Shown here in pieces: positions 1 through 10,831 of a stretch of DNA of 64,000 nt (positions are counted from its first letter, which is position 1; each line of letters starts with the position of its first letter). The notes beneath the pieces were generated by a model, which saw only the letters and a list, made by a program, of their open reading frames with translations, did not search any database and was not told the DNA's origin. The translations under genes were made by a program, and so were the position numbers. Location: the NCBI GenBank assembly GCA_905147135.1, contig LR990056.1, positions 13,092,001-13,156,000 on the forward strand, in the 5' to 3' direction. The DNA comes from Blastobasis lacticolella. Lineage: Eukaryota; Arthropoda; Insecta; Lepidoptera; Blastobasidae.

Positions 1-971
1 AAGCAAAAGACTTATAAGTGGAGGGAAATAACTGATGCCTTGCCACTCCGAGGAATAGGAATCAATCTGTCACATTAGGGAACACGCTTCAGCAGAAAAG
101 TCAGCGAACTTCAAATTAGTTCTATTACCCGAGCCATCGTGCTGGAAAATTGTTTTGTCTGCCAGTTAATCCATTTGATATGTAGGGAGCCATCCAATTT
201 GGCCGAACACCATTCTTGTTGTCAACTGTTTGTTTCTGAACAAACATCGGTCCGTATCTCACGGTCCACGACTCGACGTACTTGTACGTACGACGTACAT
301 TAATAAAGATTACAGTGTATTTTTACACTATTTGTCAGTAATATAGTGAGTGGCTTGTTAGCAGTGAGCGGGTTAACAATACAAGAGAATATTTCGTTTA
401 TTTTTTTAGGCAAAGAAATCTGTATGTATAATATCTTTGTTTGTACTTGGGTCTATCCTTAGCGTAAGCATAGACGTGGGGAGGGAGGGGTTCAGACGGT
501 TCAAACAAATTCCTTGCACATTAATCTTGAACCCCCTCCCAAAACCAATGGCTTCGCCCGTGAGCGTACTTGATTTCAGACTTGAACCTTACCTAGATAA
601 CATTTACCTACCAAACAGGGATTAAAATCACTACCTAAGTGAGTAGGTAATTACTTACTCGTGTTCACCTGTTATTCTGTATACATCATGTTATTCTGTA
701 TACAACAAAGTTGGGAGAAGTTCGCTTGTCCCAATAGGACAGAAGTTTCGTTCACTAATTTACTGATTACCTCTCTAAAACGTGGCTATCAATATTTGTT
801 TTTTGGTATTTATCGAATGAAAATTACTTAAGCAGTTTTTGTGCACAATGACAGCAAATACAATACTTTAACATTTAAACTATCTAAATGTTATTAAGAA
901 TACAGACATTATTAATGATTAAGCTGTAACTGTCGCCCGTTTCTAGACATACACAAGATTTCATGTAGATT

Positions 972-1600
972 ACGAAATCCAGAATCGCAGGTACATTATT
1001 ATATTCAATCAATCAAGATCAATCAAATAATTTATTTAAAATCACAGGTACAATTGGATATTACAATTAAGAGATAGCGCTGTGATCCGCCGTTAGGCAT
1101 ACAAATATTACATCTTATTGGAATAACATAAAATTACCTATTCAAATTATTTAAAATACTAATTTGCATAATAATAATATGTCAAATTGTTACAAATATT
1201 GAATATACCAAATTGACTAGAAAATTAGATAAATTAAATAAAAATTCATTTTAAAATATAAATTTAAATAAATAATATATACGCGTCCCTTTAATTATAC
1301 TTTATCCCTATTTCAGGTAAATCGGTTAGGAAGCCTTCGCAGCTTCCGTCAAGCCTTCTTCAAGCAAAGAAATTCGTTAGATAAGGGACTTCAACTAAAG
1401 CCTAAGTTTTTCATTAAAACTCCGATTTCATTATAAACATGCGACAAATATATCGAAATCCAGAACAGCAAGTACATTGATATCCTCGCATCCCTTTAAT
1501 TACACATGGTTACTTTCCCCCTATTTAAGATAAATCGGTTAGAAAGCAAGCCTTCTTCAAGCAAGCAAAATCGTTTGATAAAGGCTTTAATTTCCATGCT
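972..1600. repeat. Tandem-duplicated intergenic segment, first copy interrupted
   Basis: A segment beginning GAAATCCAGAA and continuing into CCCTTTAATTA, AAATCGGTTAG and CAAGCCTTCTTCAAGCAA occurs at about 972-1005 plus 1280-1400, and again at 1453-1600. The first copy is split by about 275 AT-rich bases (about 1005-1280) that are missing from the second, so an insertion into a pre-existing duplication is the simplest reading. No coding capacity is visible. The rest of 1-2030 shows no gene or recognisable element. Confidence 0.55.
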
Positions 1601-2035
1601 ATCGCCGGTTTGTCACCCCCAGGCGGTCATTGCTCACGGGGTCCGAGGGACGCAGCGATCACGTTCTTGAAATGGCATTAGGGGCTTAATAAAACTCAAC
1701 GGGAAGTGAAGACGTGTCCGCCATTACGGCAGACACAGGCCACCTACTGAATTGGTTTTCCTACTGTTTACGTGGAAGTGGTATTATCTAGTAATCTGTG
1801 GCCGGATTGCTCCCCAATTAGGTATTAGTGAGTGATGTGAGTGATGTGATGTGAGTTGGTGATGTGATATTAGATATTAGTGACTTAAAAGAGCAATAAA
1901 CTGTGATAACATTCTTTTTTTTAATCCTAGTCTATAATTTAGATATGATTTTGTTTTTACTTTAACTACATTTAACCGGTGTCAAGCCTGAGGAGTCGGA
2001 GTACGTAATGGAAATAAAATTTTAAGGCAAAAGAT

Positions 2036-2196
2036 CTAGCTAGGGTCTCCGCAGGCTGGAAAATGGGAAGCAGCGTTTTTCATTTATAATACTAACCCAT
2101 CCAACTTCTAAGCGTGAAGAGTATGGCAATAACCTGTTCGTTCGTGAGAGAGGCTCTAACTCCTGCAATGGACTGCTATGGGCTGTGTTGATGATA
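2036..2196 (+). repeat. Dispersed repeat B, diverged partial copy
   Basis: This matches the family seen more fully at 36,252-36,516, 16,266-16,536 and 49,848-50,110. Shared blocks are a tract around GGAAAATGGGAAGCAGCG, then ATGGCAATAACCT, GAGAGGCTCTAACTCCTGCA and GGGCTGTG before a (GAT)-type end. The GATGAT tail suggests the 3' end of a LINE or LINE-mobilised SINE. The class is inferred. Confidence 0.6.
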
Positions 2197-2208
2197 TAAT
2201 ATTAATTG

Positions 2209-2387
2209 CAGAACAACAGTGTGGAATGAGCTCCCAGCCACAGTGTTTCCTTTGGACTACGACATAGGATCGTTCAAGAGGTGTATTAGAGGTCGCTTTA
2301 GAGGCAGCTGTCCATAGGCAGCGGTGACCATTTTACATCAGGTGGTCCACTTGCCTGTTTGTATGCCGTATAACATAAAAAAAAAAC
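2209..2387 (+). mobile_element. LINE 3'-end fragment (tail family A)
   Basis: The fragment encodes a decayed [13 protein letters not shown] motif followed by an F-K-R stretch, which is the usual C-terminal end of insect non-LTR reverse transcriptases. Then come a conserved 3' tail (CATCAGGTGGTCCACTTGCC, CCGTATAACATAA) and an A10 run. It is strongly 5' truncated. Related copies lie at 4,855, 14,876, 33,905, 34,928, 36,906 and 49,050. Confidence 0.7.
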
Positions 2388-3029
2388 AGTCGTTAATCCA
2401 CTCAGAGCACCAATCTGATTTGTTTCATAGCTTTGATAATTGCCTGTTGAACACTAACACCAGTGACGAAACACGACAAAACCTTCTGTTCCGATTCAGT
2501 TAATCCGATCCAACACATTAATTAAGCATGGCAGTGAGACCCGCATGGCCATTATGTATGTTAGTCCTAGTTTGGCTGGCTATGTACACAGTATTTAGTA
2601 TTCGTTGACCGCATGAAAGGACTGTTTGTATCGTGCATGTGTGTGGATTTCCCAATGCCAATTGTTTAAGCCGTAAGGTTTCCGATTAGTAATTGCGTGG
2701 GCCTTGTAAGAAAATGGCTAAGTTTGGATTATAATGGAACCCAAGGAAGTGTAATAGAAAATATGTCTACAAAGCATGTACAGTAATTTTTTAATGGTCT
2801 GAGAGGTACACACACGGTCAGGCGATGCACCTGATGGAAAGCAGTCACTGTCGGGATATCAACAACCTAAGGAGAGCAGATGCAGTGCCGGTTATTTTCG
2901 GCCCTTCAAGATAATTCGTTTGTATTATGTTTGACGAAACTTGGTTATCTCATATTAAATTTAATTCGACATCTCCTTATGATAGATTTTTGTTTCCCAT
3001 CCGCATACCAATATACCTAAGAATAAATA

Positions 3030-3336
3030 ATCATCTTGCCGTCAATGTCCCGGTTGTGCTTGCGCGCGTTTAGCAGCTCTAGTAATTAAAGTAGAACGAC
3101 TACCACCTAACCTCCGTGACCCTGCTACCAGGGAAACCTGACCAGATTGGATCATGGTTACGAATTCAGCCGCCCGAATATGCAGGTTTCCTCACGATGT
3201 TTTCCCCACCGTAAGAGCATCGGTTAGTATTCAATGTCCATACCTTAGAAAAAGTCATTGGTACCCGGCGGTACTGGGAATCAAACTCAGCCTCTCGCTG
3301 ACGAGTCCGTCCCGCCAGCCATTACACCACCGATGC
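3030..3336 (-). mobile_element. tRNA-derived SINE (family 1)
   Basis: This is the reverse complement of the copy at 25,085-25,415. It keeps the body blocks (AAACATCGTGAGGAAACCTGC read on the minus strand, GATCCAATCTGGTCAG) and a decayed tRNA-like head with a B-box-like GATTCCCAGTACCGCCGG. The tail at 3,030-3,080 matches CACAACCGGGACATTG. It is a diverged copy without coding potential. Confidence 0.7.
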
Positions 3337-3339
3337 ATT

Positions 3340-4740
3340 AACCGATACCAATATAAGAATACACCCACAATAAACTCCGAAACTCCTGTCGCCTCGTAAA
3401 CTTTTAGGAGGAATAACGCCGTGGGTTATCTACAAACATTTCCGCCGAGTCGCGTCTTACCTCGCTTAGATCCTATCGTTATGGGAAACGTTCTGTGACA
3501 CCGTCTACGTCTCTGGGACGCGTTGGCACGAGATATACGAGTGAGGTTGACGTTCGGCGTTCGCTGGGTTAACACTTTTGAGATGGCCGTACATTAACCG
3601 TTATCGCGGGAGTGCTCATCTTTTAGTGGGTAAGTAGTTTCTGTTCAAGTGGGGGTAGTTCGGTTTTGGAGGACGTCAAGTTGGGGACCGGTTAGCTGAT
3701 ATATTCCTAACTGTAGAAACAATAAAGGCGATATTGACATCTGACTTTTTTTGTAATTAACCGATGGATTCTAATATGTCTACCAAAGGATAGAGAGTAG
3801 CGTACAGGCAGCTCGCTAGACCCAAGCGATATATGCAAAGTTTAACTTTATAACTATTTATGAATCTACATTTGTTTGTACCATTATCGCAGATAAAACC
3901 TTGCGTCGATATGAGAATACATACATACTTGTAAAGCTCACGGTTTTGTCCCACAAGTGGGGTAAGCAGAGAATATAAACAGCCACTTTGCTCTAGTCTC
4001 GCATACATCCACAATTCTTTTCATGCATCTCCATTTATTCTTGCCTCTTCGGGCCCCAGGATTTTTAACGCATCATAAAATACAAATCCTAGTAAGGATA
4101 CAATGTAGCCGAACATGACTTCATCTATGGGCTTCATGTAGCGTCTCAGAGGATTTCTGTTTCATTTTATGAAAATTGAAAATTCCAACCATTTATGGCC
4201 TGACTCGTACGTCTTCATCATACTTGGTTTATGGGAGTAAATGTTTGCTTTAAGTAAGGAATAGCCGACTACCATATCGCTTCACAACGTCGCACATACA
4301 CATACATTACAACTGCATTACCACTTCAAGAACATTTCTTTTGCCACTCCAGCAAAATTCACGGCATTTGGTACATCTTTAGCCAAAATCAGTTTGCTAT
4401 AAAAGAAAGGAGAATTAGCTGTTATGGCCAAAGGACTCGTCCTTCACTTCCAGGGTATTTTTTAAAGTAATGAATAAAAATTTAATTCATGATAAAAACC
4501 TTTTAACAACTGCACAGTACTGCAAAGGAATATAATTCTAGACAACCAGCCACAAAGCAACCGCGTTTAAACAGTTGAGTAAATCCGCAAGCGACTGTTG
4601 AGTAATTTTACAAGTAAATTGTTTATATGCTGGCTAAAAGCTTGCGACTGTCAATTTTCACAGCCGATTGTAAGCCATAAGCGGCTGGTGACTGTTGCTA
4701 TCCCAATCATATGCGATCTCATCGATTTGCTATTTGGTTA
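3340..4740. other. No gene recognised
   Basis: AT-rich sequence with only short, compositionally ordinary open frames. I see no splice-consistent exon, RNA gene or named repeat here. Confidence 0.5.
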
Positions 4741-4854
4741 TTTTGACGTTGTGTCTCGGTTGTGTCGCCGAGCGCGAGGGCCCGGGGTCCGCCTTGACAA
4801 TGATCCATGATTTTGCAAATCAGGTAATTGCAGTAGAGAGATTACATCTGACCT

Positions 4855-5000
4855 TTTTTAAATATTATACGGCAGAAAAATAGGCAAGCGGGCCACCTGA
4901 TGGAAAGTAATCACCGCCGCCTATGGACATTAACGACACCTCTGAAGAGACTTCTAATATACCTCTTGAACGATACCATGTCATCGTCCAAAGGAAACAC
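4855..5000 (-). mobile_element. LINE 3'-end fragment (tail family A) inside SINE
   Basis: Read on the minus strand this begins GTGTTTCCTTTGGACGATGA, continues through the FKRYI-type coding remnant and CATCAGGTGGCCCGCTTGCC, and ends in a short A-rich tail at 4,855. A section present in other copies (the GGCAACGCATTAGTGACTCC part) is missing. Its 5' end on the minus strand abuts the exon-7 copy directly. Confidence 0.7.
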
Positions 5001-5112
5001 TATTTGACATGATCCCCTCAATCCAGGTGTACCGTGCGGTCAGCTGCTACTACATAGTGGAGTCGAGGACTGTGTACCCCAACTTCTGGCGAGTGATCAA
5101 CGTTATCCATGG
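5001..5112 (+). pseudogene. Inverted partial duplicate of CngL exon 7 (S4-S5 region)
   Basis: Positions 5,027-5,108 repeat the first ~82 bases of the channel exon at 15,718-15,870, in the opposite orientation, with seven differences. It reads [20 protein letters not shown] and on to W-R-V-I-N-V-I-H before similarity stops. About 26 bases of the source intron (TATTTGACATGATCCCCTCA) precede it, so it came from genomic or antisense sequence, not spliced mRNA. The copy cannot encode a channel: S5 is lost and it lies in a SINE. Five of the seven differences are synonymous, which is odd for a dead copy unless most changes arose in the functional exon. Confidence 0.85.
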
Positions 5113-5229
5113 GATAGCTGGGAGCGCCTGAGCTTGACCCTGTTACCAAGGGAATCTGACCAGATTGGATCATGGTTACCCATTCAGTCGCCTGAATGTG
5201 CAGGGCTTGTCTGTCGATATTCATCGAAA

Positions 5230-8200
5230 AAATGCGTGTCAGAAATACTGAATATCAAGTACCTACCTATGTCACACGTTTTTGCGACCCTCACGGGAAT
5301 TATTGACCCAATAAATTACAAAAAAGCCAAGAGAAGGAGCGAACGCACCCTTTAGACAATAACTTACGGGCATAGTTTCTCGACGTGTTGTCCAGTCTTT
5401 GACCTGTTATTTATTGCCTAAATCTAGGGGTGGTGAACCTTTTTGCTCGAGGAACTCAATAAGAAAGATATCCCCTTTCAGAATGGATTTTGATGGATGT
5501 TTATCGGCATTTGTAGCTTGTTATTCTTATTTTTTGTTAATAGATAGGAAACGGTTAATTTATAAATTCATAAAAATATTATTTGTTTACTTAACTAAAT
5601 AAAATGGATACTAGATAGTACTAGATAGAAATAGTTGAAAGCCATAAACCATTTATCTGTTTGAAAATAGTTAATGGTTAGAAATAAAACAACGTTCGCT
5701 TATTACAGTACTTCTAATATTTTAAGGAAAAAGGAATATGACAATATTAAATTTTTTTGGAAAGCCCACCCGATGAAAAGCGGAAATCGTCATCCAGTCA
5801 CTAATTAACGTAGATTAGGTTTCAAATCACGTAACTGAAAATACTAAGCCGTTATACTCAGCTCACGTGTACTTACAACACGAGTACTGTTAGGGGCTAA
5901 GGAAAAATTTCCGAGAATTTTCCGCAGGAAGAGACTGAAACAGGAAAATATGAAAAAAGGGAGCAAAAAAAATAATACAAATCAAATTATAACCGGTTTT
6001 GGCTCTCGAATATTGGACACCGATCCAAGGCTCACTATCCCTGTCACGATGCGTAAACAACTCAGCTAATAACTCTCACTTGAATTTATTTCCCCGGCAA
6101 TATTACGCAAAAAATAGGTCATAACACGTCAGAAGTGAATTGATGGGACACTACCATAAACAATTTTCTCGATACGGCCTTCTTTGAAGAGGGTCTGCTC
6201 GTTTCATGGCGTATTAATCACTCAAAGAGCAACGCTGTGCGATAATGTTGAGTAAGATAGATTACAGGTGCATTTTTTGGAAGTAACTTTGTTTAATTTG
6301 TTAAGACATCAAGGACAAAGGTTGTAACTCTTTCATCGGCGGCAACAGCTGGAACATGTACAGTATAAGAGCAAAGGTGCATTACCACTTCAAGAAAATT
6401 TTCAACAGCAAATGCAACTAAGCAAAGCTAAAATTAGTTTTTTAGCTGTCCCTTATACCCAAAGGACTCATCTATTAGCCAAAGGGTATTTTTAATATAA
6501 TAAGTAAACATTGAATTCATGAATGCTATAAAACCACTTGTTAGATATAATTGTAGTTATTGCTAAATAAAATCTGTGACTATGTCTATGTCTAACGATT
6601 GCACTGTAGTGCAAAAGGAAATGATTCTTAAGGTCATGCATCTATGATTTTGCATTGTTTGCTGCTGGCCAAAGGTAGTTCTCAAATAGTTCTGTTCCCG
6701 CAAACATCCAACGACCGCCAGCGGCGCTTAGTATACCTACATCCATAAGAGGCCTATCGACGTGGCGATTCACGGTCCATGGGGCCACTCAAGGGAACTT
6801 ACCTTTTCGTTTTATTGTTAAATTGAATGAACGGAGGACGACGTGAATCCGTAAAAACGTCGGTCTCGAAGTTAAAATTACTGTACGAAAATATGAAATG
6901 AAAAAAATTTCACCACTGTCGCATGCAATTAGGTAACTTTTTCCAGAAACCTCTATAATATTTTGTTATGTCAATTGTTCTAGGAAAAACTTTTGCAGCA
7001 AACAATAAACAGAAGCCCGATGGAAGTAAACGAGTCTAAATTGGTAATGGAATCCGTCACTCGTGGATGGATTGTAATTTTTTGCCCGACAACTTTAGCC
7101 GTTTTTGATCCAATTTCTTTGAAAGGAAGAAAAACCGGTGGCGCAATAAAATTAAGCGTATTTCTGTATTTGGACAGCTCGTTTTTGTTTGGTATGTGTT
7201 CCGTAGAAAAAGTTGACGACACCTGATTTTGATATACTAGAATTGTTCTAGAAAAATAACGCGAATCATTGATTTGTTAAGATCCGTGGTTAAGATATTA
7301 TTTTAAGAAGAAAACTGCGAAGAGAGAGAAATTAATTTCCATAGTTAACTATGATAACTTCACTTAACCACAGTTGAATGTTCAAGACTTCGCTTCTGTA
7401 ACGAGAGAATATTACAAGAACTTTCAAATAAAGAACTAGATTTTCAAATCCCGGACGTATCGTAAAATAAGAGAAAGAACTACAACCGGAAACGCAATAC
7501 CGTTCGGAATTTAAACGTGTTCTGACCAATCGCAAGCCACATACCCTCGGTTAGACTTGAACTGCAGTAGGCGGGACTTGAGACCTCTCCGCGGCAGAAA
7601 TTTGGGGCCTCCCTGCATGCTAGCACACACAACTTGCACATTAGTATACTACACTGACACTTGGGCTGAGATTCGGAGAGGAAACTTAGGCGTAATTCAA
7701 ACGGAGACGACGTGATGATATACTCCAGCCCAGGAACATAGGCACGGTCTTCAACGTTGAGTCTCGCTGACTTCAACGCAAAATAAAAGGTAGCTGGAGT
7801 TACATCACTCGCTCGAGCAGTACAAAATCGTTGCTCGTCAATACTGCCTGAGCTTGAGGATATGTTTTGATTTACACTATAAAGCTGTTTTTCCACCGGA
7901 GAGGAGACGAGGCGCGAGACGTACGCCAAAATTTCAATTCTCGTCCCGCTTCGCGCCTCCTCGTTCCTCCGGTCGAAAAGTAGCCTCAGGTACAATGGAC
8001 ACATTATCCAACTTTATGACAGCACACGTAAAGCTGAATCTGGCATGGACATACTTTTACCGCGGTTTGTGGAAAAAATGTTTTTGGGAGCGGGCCCAAG
8101 TTAACCATAGTTACGAATTACGAGTACGAAGAAATAGCCTCATTGTATTGAATAAACCTTCTCAGCGTCCCGTTTCAACTTAATTTAAACTTTCAATTAA

Positions 8201-10690
8201 CAAAACTCGGTGGCGCAATGATGACTCGTAATTTTTCATGCTGTCACTTGGTAAAGAGTCTCATGATCCAACTGAGTGTCGTCTCTGAATTTCAGCCCTA
8301 GTTTATATTGCGGCATGGACGAGTGAGAATCATATGTAGGTACTCGTAGATGCATAATTAGATGCAAAACATTAGAAACATTCTGAATTGAGATTTGGCC
8401 ATGTTGTGTCCAACATTTCCGGCGCTATAAAATTCATTTGCGTCTATAGTAAAAAGAACTAAAACAGACCATACGAGCAGGAAATGAACGTCATTCACAG
8501 AGTAATTGCGAAGTATTTATTTCGTCCAAGCCACAATGTAGAACTATAAATTAGTCGTATACCAGGACGATTACTCATCCTCTGATCAACTTTTGCAAAA
8601 AATCTGTATATCAGTGAAAAACGTGATTTAAAAAATTTACAAAAATATCACTTTCTATTTTGTTTTCGTCTTTGATTTCAACAGGATTACATTTCGAATT
8701 TCCACGTTAGCCATTGCCAAAGTCTCGCAGGAAAAGTTGTTCAGAATGATGAGTAGAACAACACCCTGGTTTACTTACTACCCCCTTATTGTTTATATGC
8801 AGTTAGTAAATTTATATCAGTGTATATTTTACAAAATAATCTTCTACCTAGAACAATTCCCTTACGAAATAAAATATTCTGCCGTCTTTTGAAGTTCTAC
8901 CTCAGCAGAACTCTAAAGGAAGTTTTAAAAGCTTCAACCAATTTTTAGATGCCATTCTATATCCGATTGGAGCTCTATTGATCTTTATATTGGAAAGATT
9001 TTTCTTCTCCGTCAACCTTAGCTTTGTTTCAATTCATTGACGCGAACATTTTGCCCAGGGCTTATGCTAGTCAGTAAAAACTTTTTCTTTTATCTTAATA
9101 TTGAATATTGTGTATTTACTCAAAGTTATCAGAAATATTTTTATTTATTTCAAAACTGCTGCTAGAGAAAGTTGTATCGTATTTACTTAGTTTAGAGTTT
9201 TTATTGAAATATTTACTGGAGTTTTGCCAAGTGAAATTGGCAAGGTCACTCTGTAATTTCTACAATAGTAACTCCTCACGTTCTATTTATTATACCTATA
9301 TAAACAAGTTTGTACAGAGCTCTGGCAGAATACATCAGAAAGTTATGCTAGTCCTAGTCGATGCTATTGTAACTCAGACGAAGTTGTCTTTCTGGGGGAA
9401 AAATAAATAGTGTATTTAGTAGAAGGCTCCGTAAATGAATCTAACCTATGTGATGTTTTTTCTTGTAAAACATACGATTTGAAGTCTTAACTTTCTCTAA
9501 CAAAACTTTCTCTAGCAAAACGTATTAGAGATAAGAATTAAACACATTTTAAATAAAGCTTGAATTGCAACAAAAGAACAGAACTAAATCAAATAATGTT
9601 ATATACTATTTTAAAAAGCCATATTAGCTCTTGTTAATTAAATTTGTCTGATTTACAAATACCTTAGCTATCCACCTATCTATCTACCTTCAGACATTTT
9701 ACATTTAGGGATCCAACTAAAAGTCAACTGCAGCTGTTTCGATTTTAAGTTGCAATTGTTTTGATACGTCAAACTTAAACCCGTCAGTCGTATCCATTTC
9801 TCAAAATATTGGTAAAAATTTGCAAGAAACTATGGATGCTCAATCTTGGCAAATCCATTTTATAACCTCAGAACTCTGGAAACTACCATATAAAACACAG
9901 CGTACCCGGCAAGTTTGTTATTAGTTTTGACGATAAATCTGAACGTTTTCTGTGATTTAATGGAACTTTGGTTTGCATTGAAATCAGTATTCTTACATAT
10001 GACGGTACTGAACAACCCTATTACTGAGAGAAATCTCATTTTCAGCTGGTTTTGCTAATTTGATTCGATGCGCCAAAAGTTTTGCAAATATAAATTGAAA
10101 TTGTAAAGATGTATGATTCCACAATCTACTATTTATTTCAATATAATAAACTATTTAAATAAGAGTTTTAGATTTGATTGACCACAGCATGTTGTATTTC
10201 CTGTTTCTCTGTAGGTACACGTCTTTATTAATTATTACAGCACTAATGTATTCCGTGCCTTAGGCTACCGGTGTAGTCTACTCTAGTTTTTCAAGTTAAA
10301 CTATTTATCCTATAAAAGGGCTGGGCTGTAATCCAATAAGCCGGTATTTTACAGGTAATGTCATTAGTTTCGGACCATTTACCTTCGCTCCAAGTTTGAG
10401 GGTCGGCGTAATGATCGCGCCTTCTTAATTTATTAACGATCGTGCCTCCGGAATTCTGAGGGGATTTTTAATGGGCCCTTTTTTGTCCACTATATTTTGT
10501 CTAACTCTAAATCTTTCTTCATCCGTTAGGTTATTGTTTTTAAGTTGTTTTCCCGTAATATCTTCACATAATTCTAGTTCTTGACTACTACATATTTTGT
10601 CAATGATCTTCGTCCATTCGAAATTTTGGTAACAAACTTTTAGTAAAAAGGAATTGATAAGTAGAAAATTCTAAGAAAATGTATACCATA
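5230..10690. other. Largely unannotated sequence left of the channel exons
   Basis: No gene is recognised in this 5.5 kb. A stretch at about 5,425-5,470 (GGGGTGGTGAACCTTTTTGC) resembles a hAT-type terminal sequence with no partner end found. A short LINE-tail fragment (minus) lies at 5,757-5,800. A 174-codon open frame at 7,480-8,004 (minus) overlaps a GC-richer stretch with an imperfect palindrome (7,902-7,972), and its composition does not look like a conserved protein. The remaining channel exons (S6, C-linker, nucleotide-binding domain) are not here. Confidence 0.45.
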
Positions 10691-10700
10691 AGATACTTAC

Positions 10701-10831
10701 TCTGCGTTGGTCTCTGGAGTGGGCAGATCTCCGATGGTGGTGAGAGTAAGCGTCGACCAGTAAAGGGAGCCAAGGTACTTCCGCGTCAAGGTGGCGTAGT
10801 CCCCCGGACGATGGGGATATACCCAGTCACC
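10701..10831 (-). CDS. CngL: CngL exon 8 (turret and pore)
   Basis: The acceptor CTCTTACAG precedes GGT and the donor is GCAGA/GTAAGTATC. The 131-bp exon enters in phase 0 and leaves after two bases of a GA- codon (Glu expected, then Tyr-rich S6 start). It encodes [12 protein letters not shown] through the pore helix and filter [13 protein letters not shown]. Asp in the filter would provide the acidic ring that sets cation selectivity in CNG channels. The following exon is not in the window. Confidence 0.93.

Larger units (their letters stand above)
4747..5222 (-). mobile_element. SINE family 1 copy split by a chimeric insertion
   Basis: The two ends (4,747-4,854 and about 5,118-5,222) align with the intact SINE copies at 21,118-21,418 and 35,090-35,250. 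The SINE would be continuous across CATCTGACCT and GACCCTGTTACC. Between them lie a LINE 3' tail (4,855-5,000) and an inverted copy of part of channel exon 7 (5,001-5,112). An imperfect repeat (TCTGACCT left, CCTGAGCT right) may be a decayed target duplication. Confidence 0.65.

Noticed and set aside
7480..8004. 174-codon open frame on the minus strand
   Set aside because: No recognisable domain, odd residue mix, and overlap with an opposite-strand open frame and a palindrome; probably a chance frame in GC-richer repeat DNA.
9108..9410. 100-codon open frame on the plus strand
   Set aside because: Low-complexity, Leu/Ser/Tyr-rich translation from AT-rich DNA, without an ATG at its start and without motifs.
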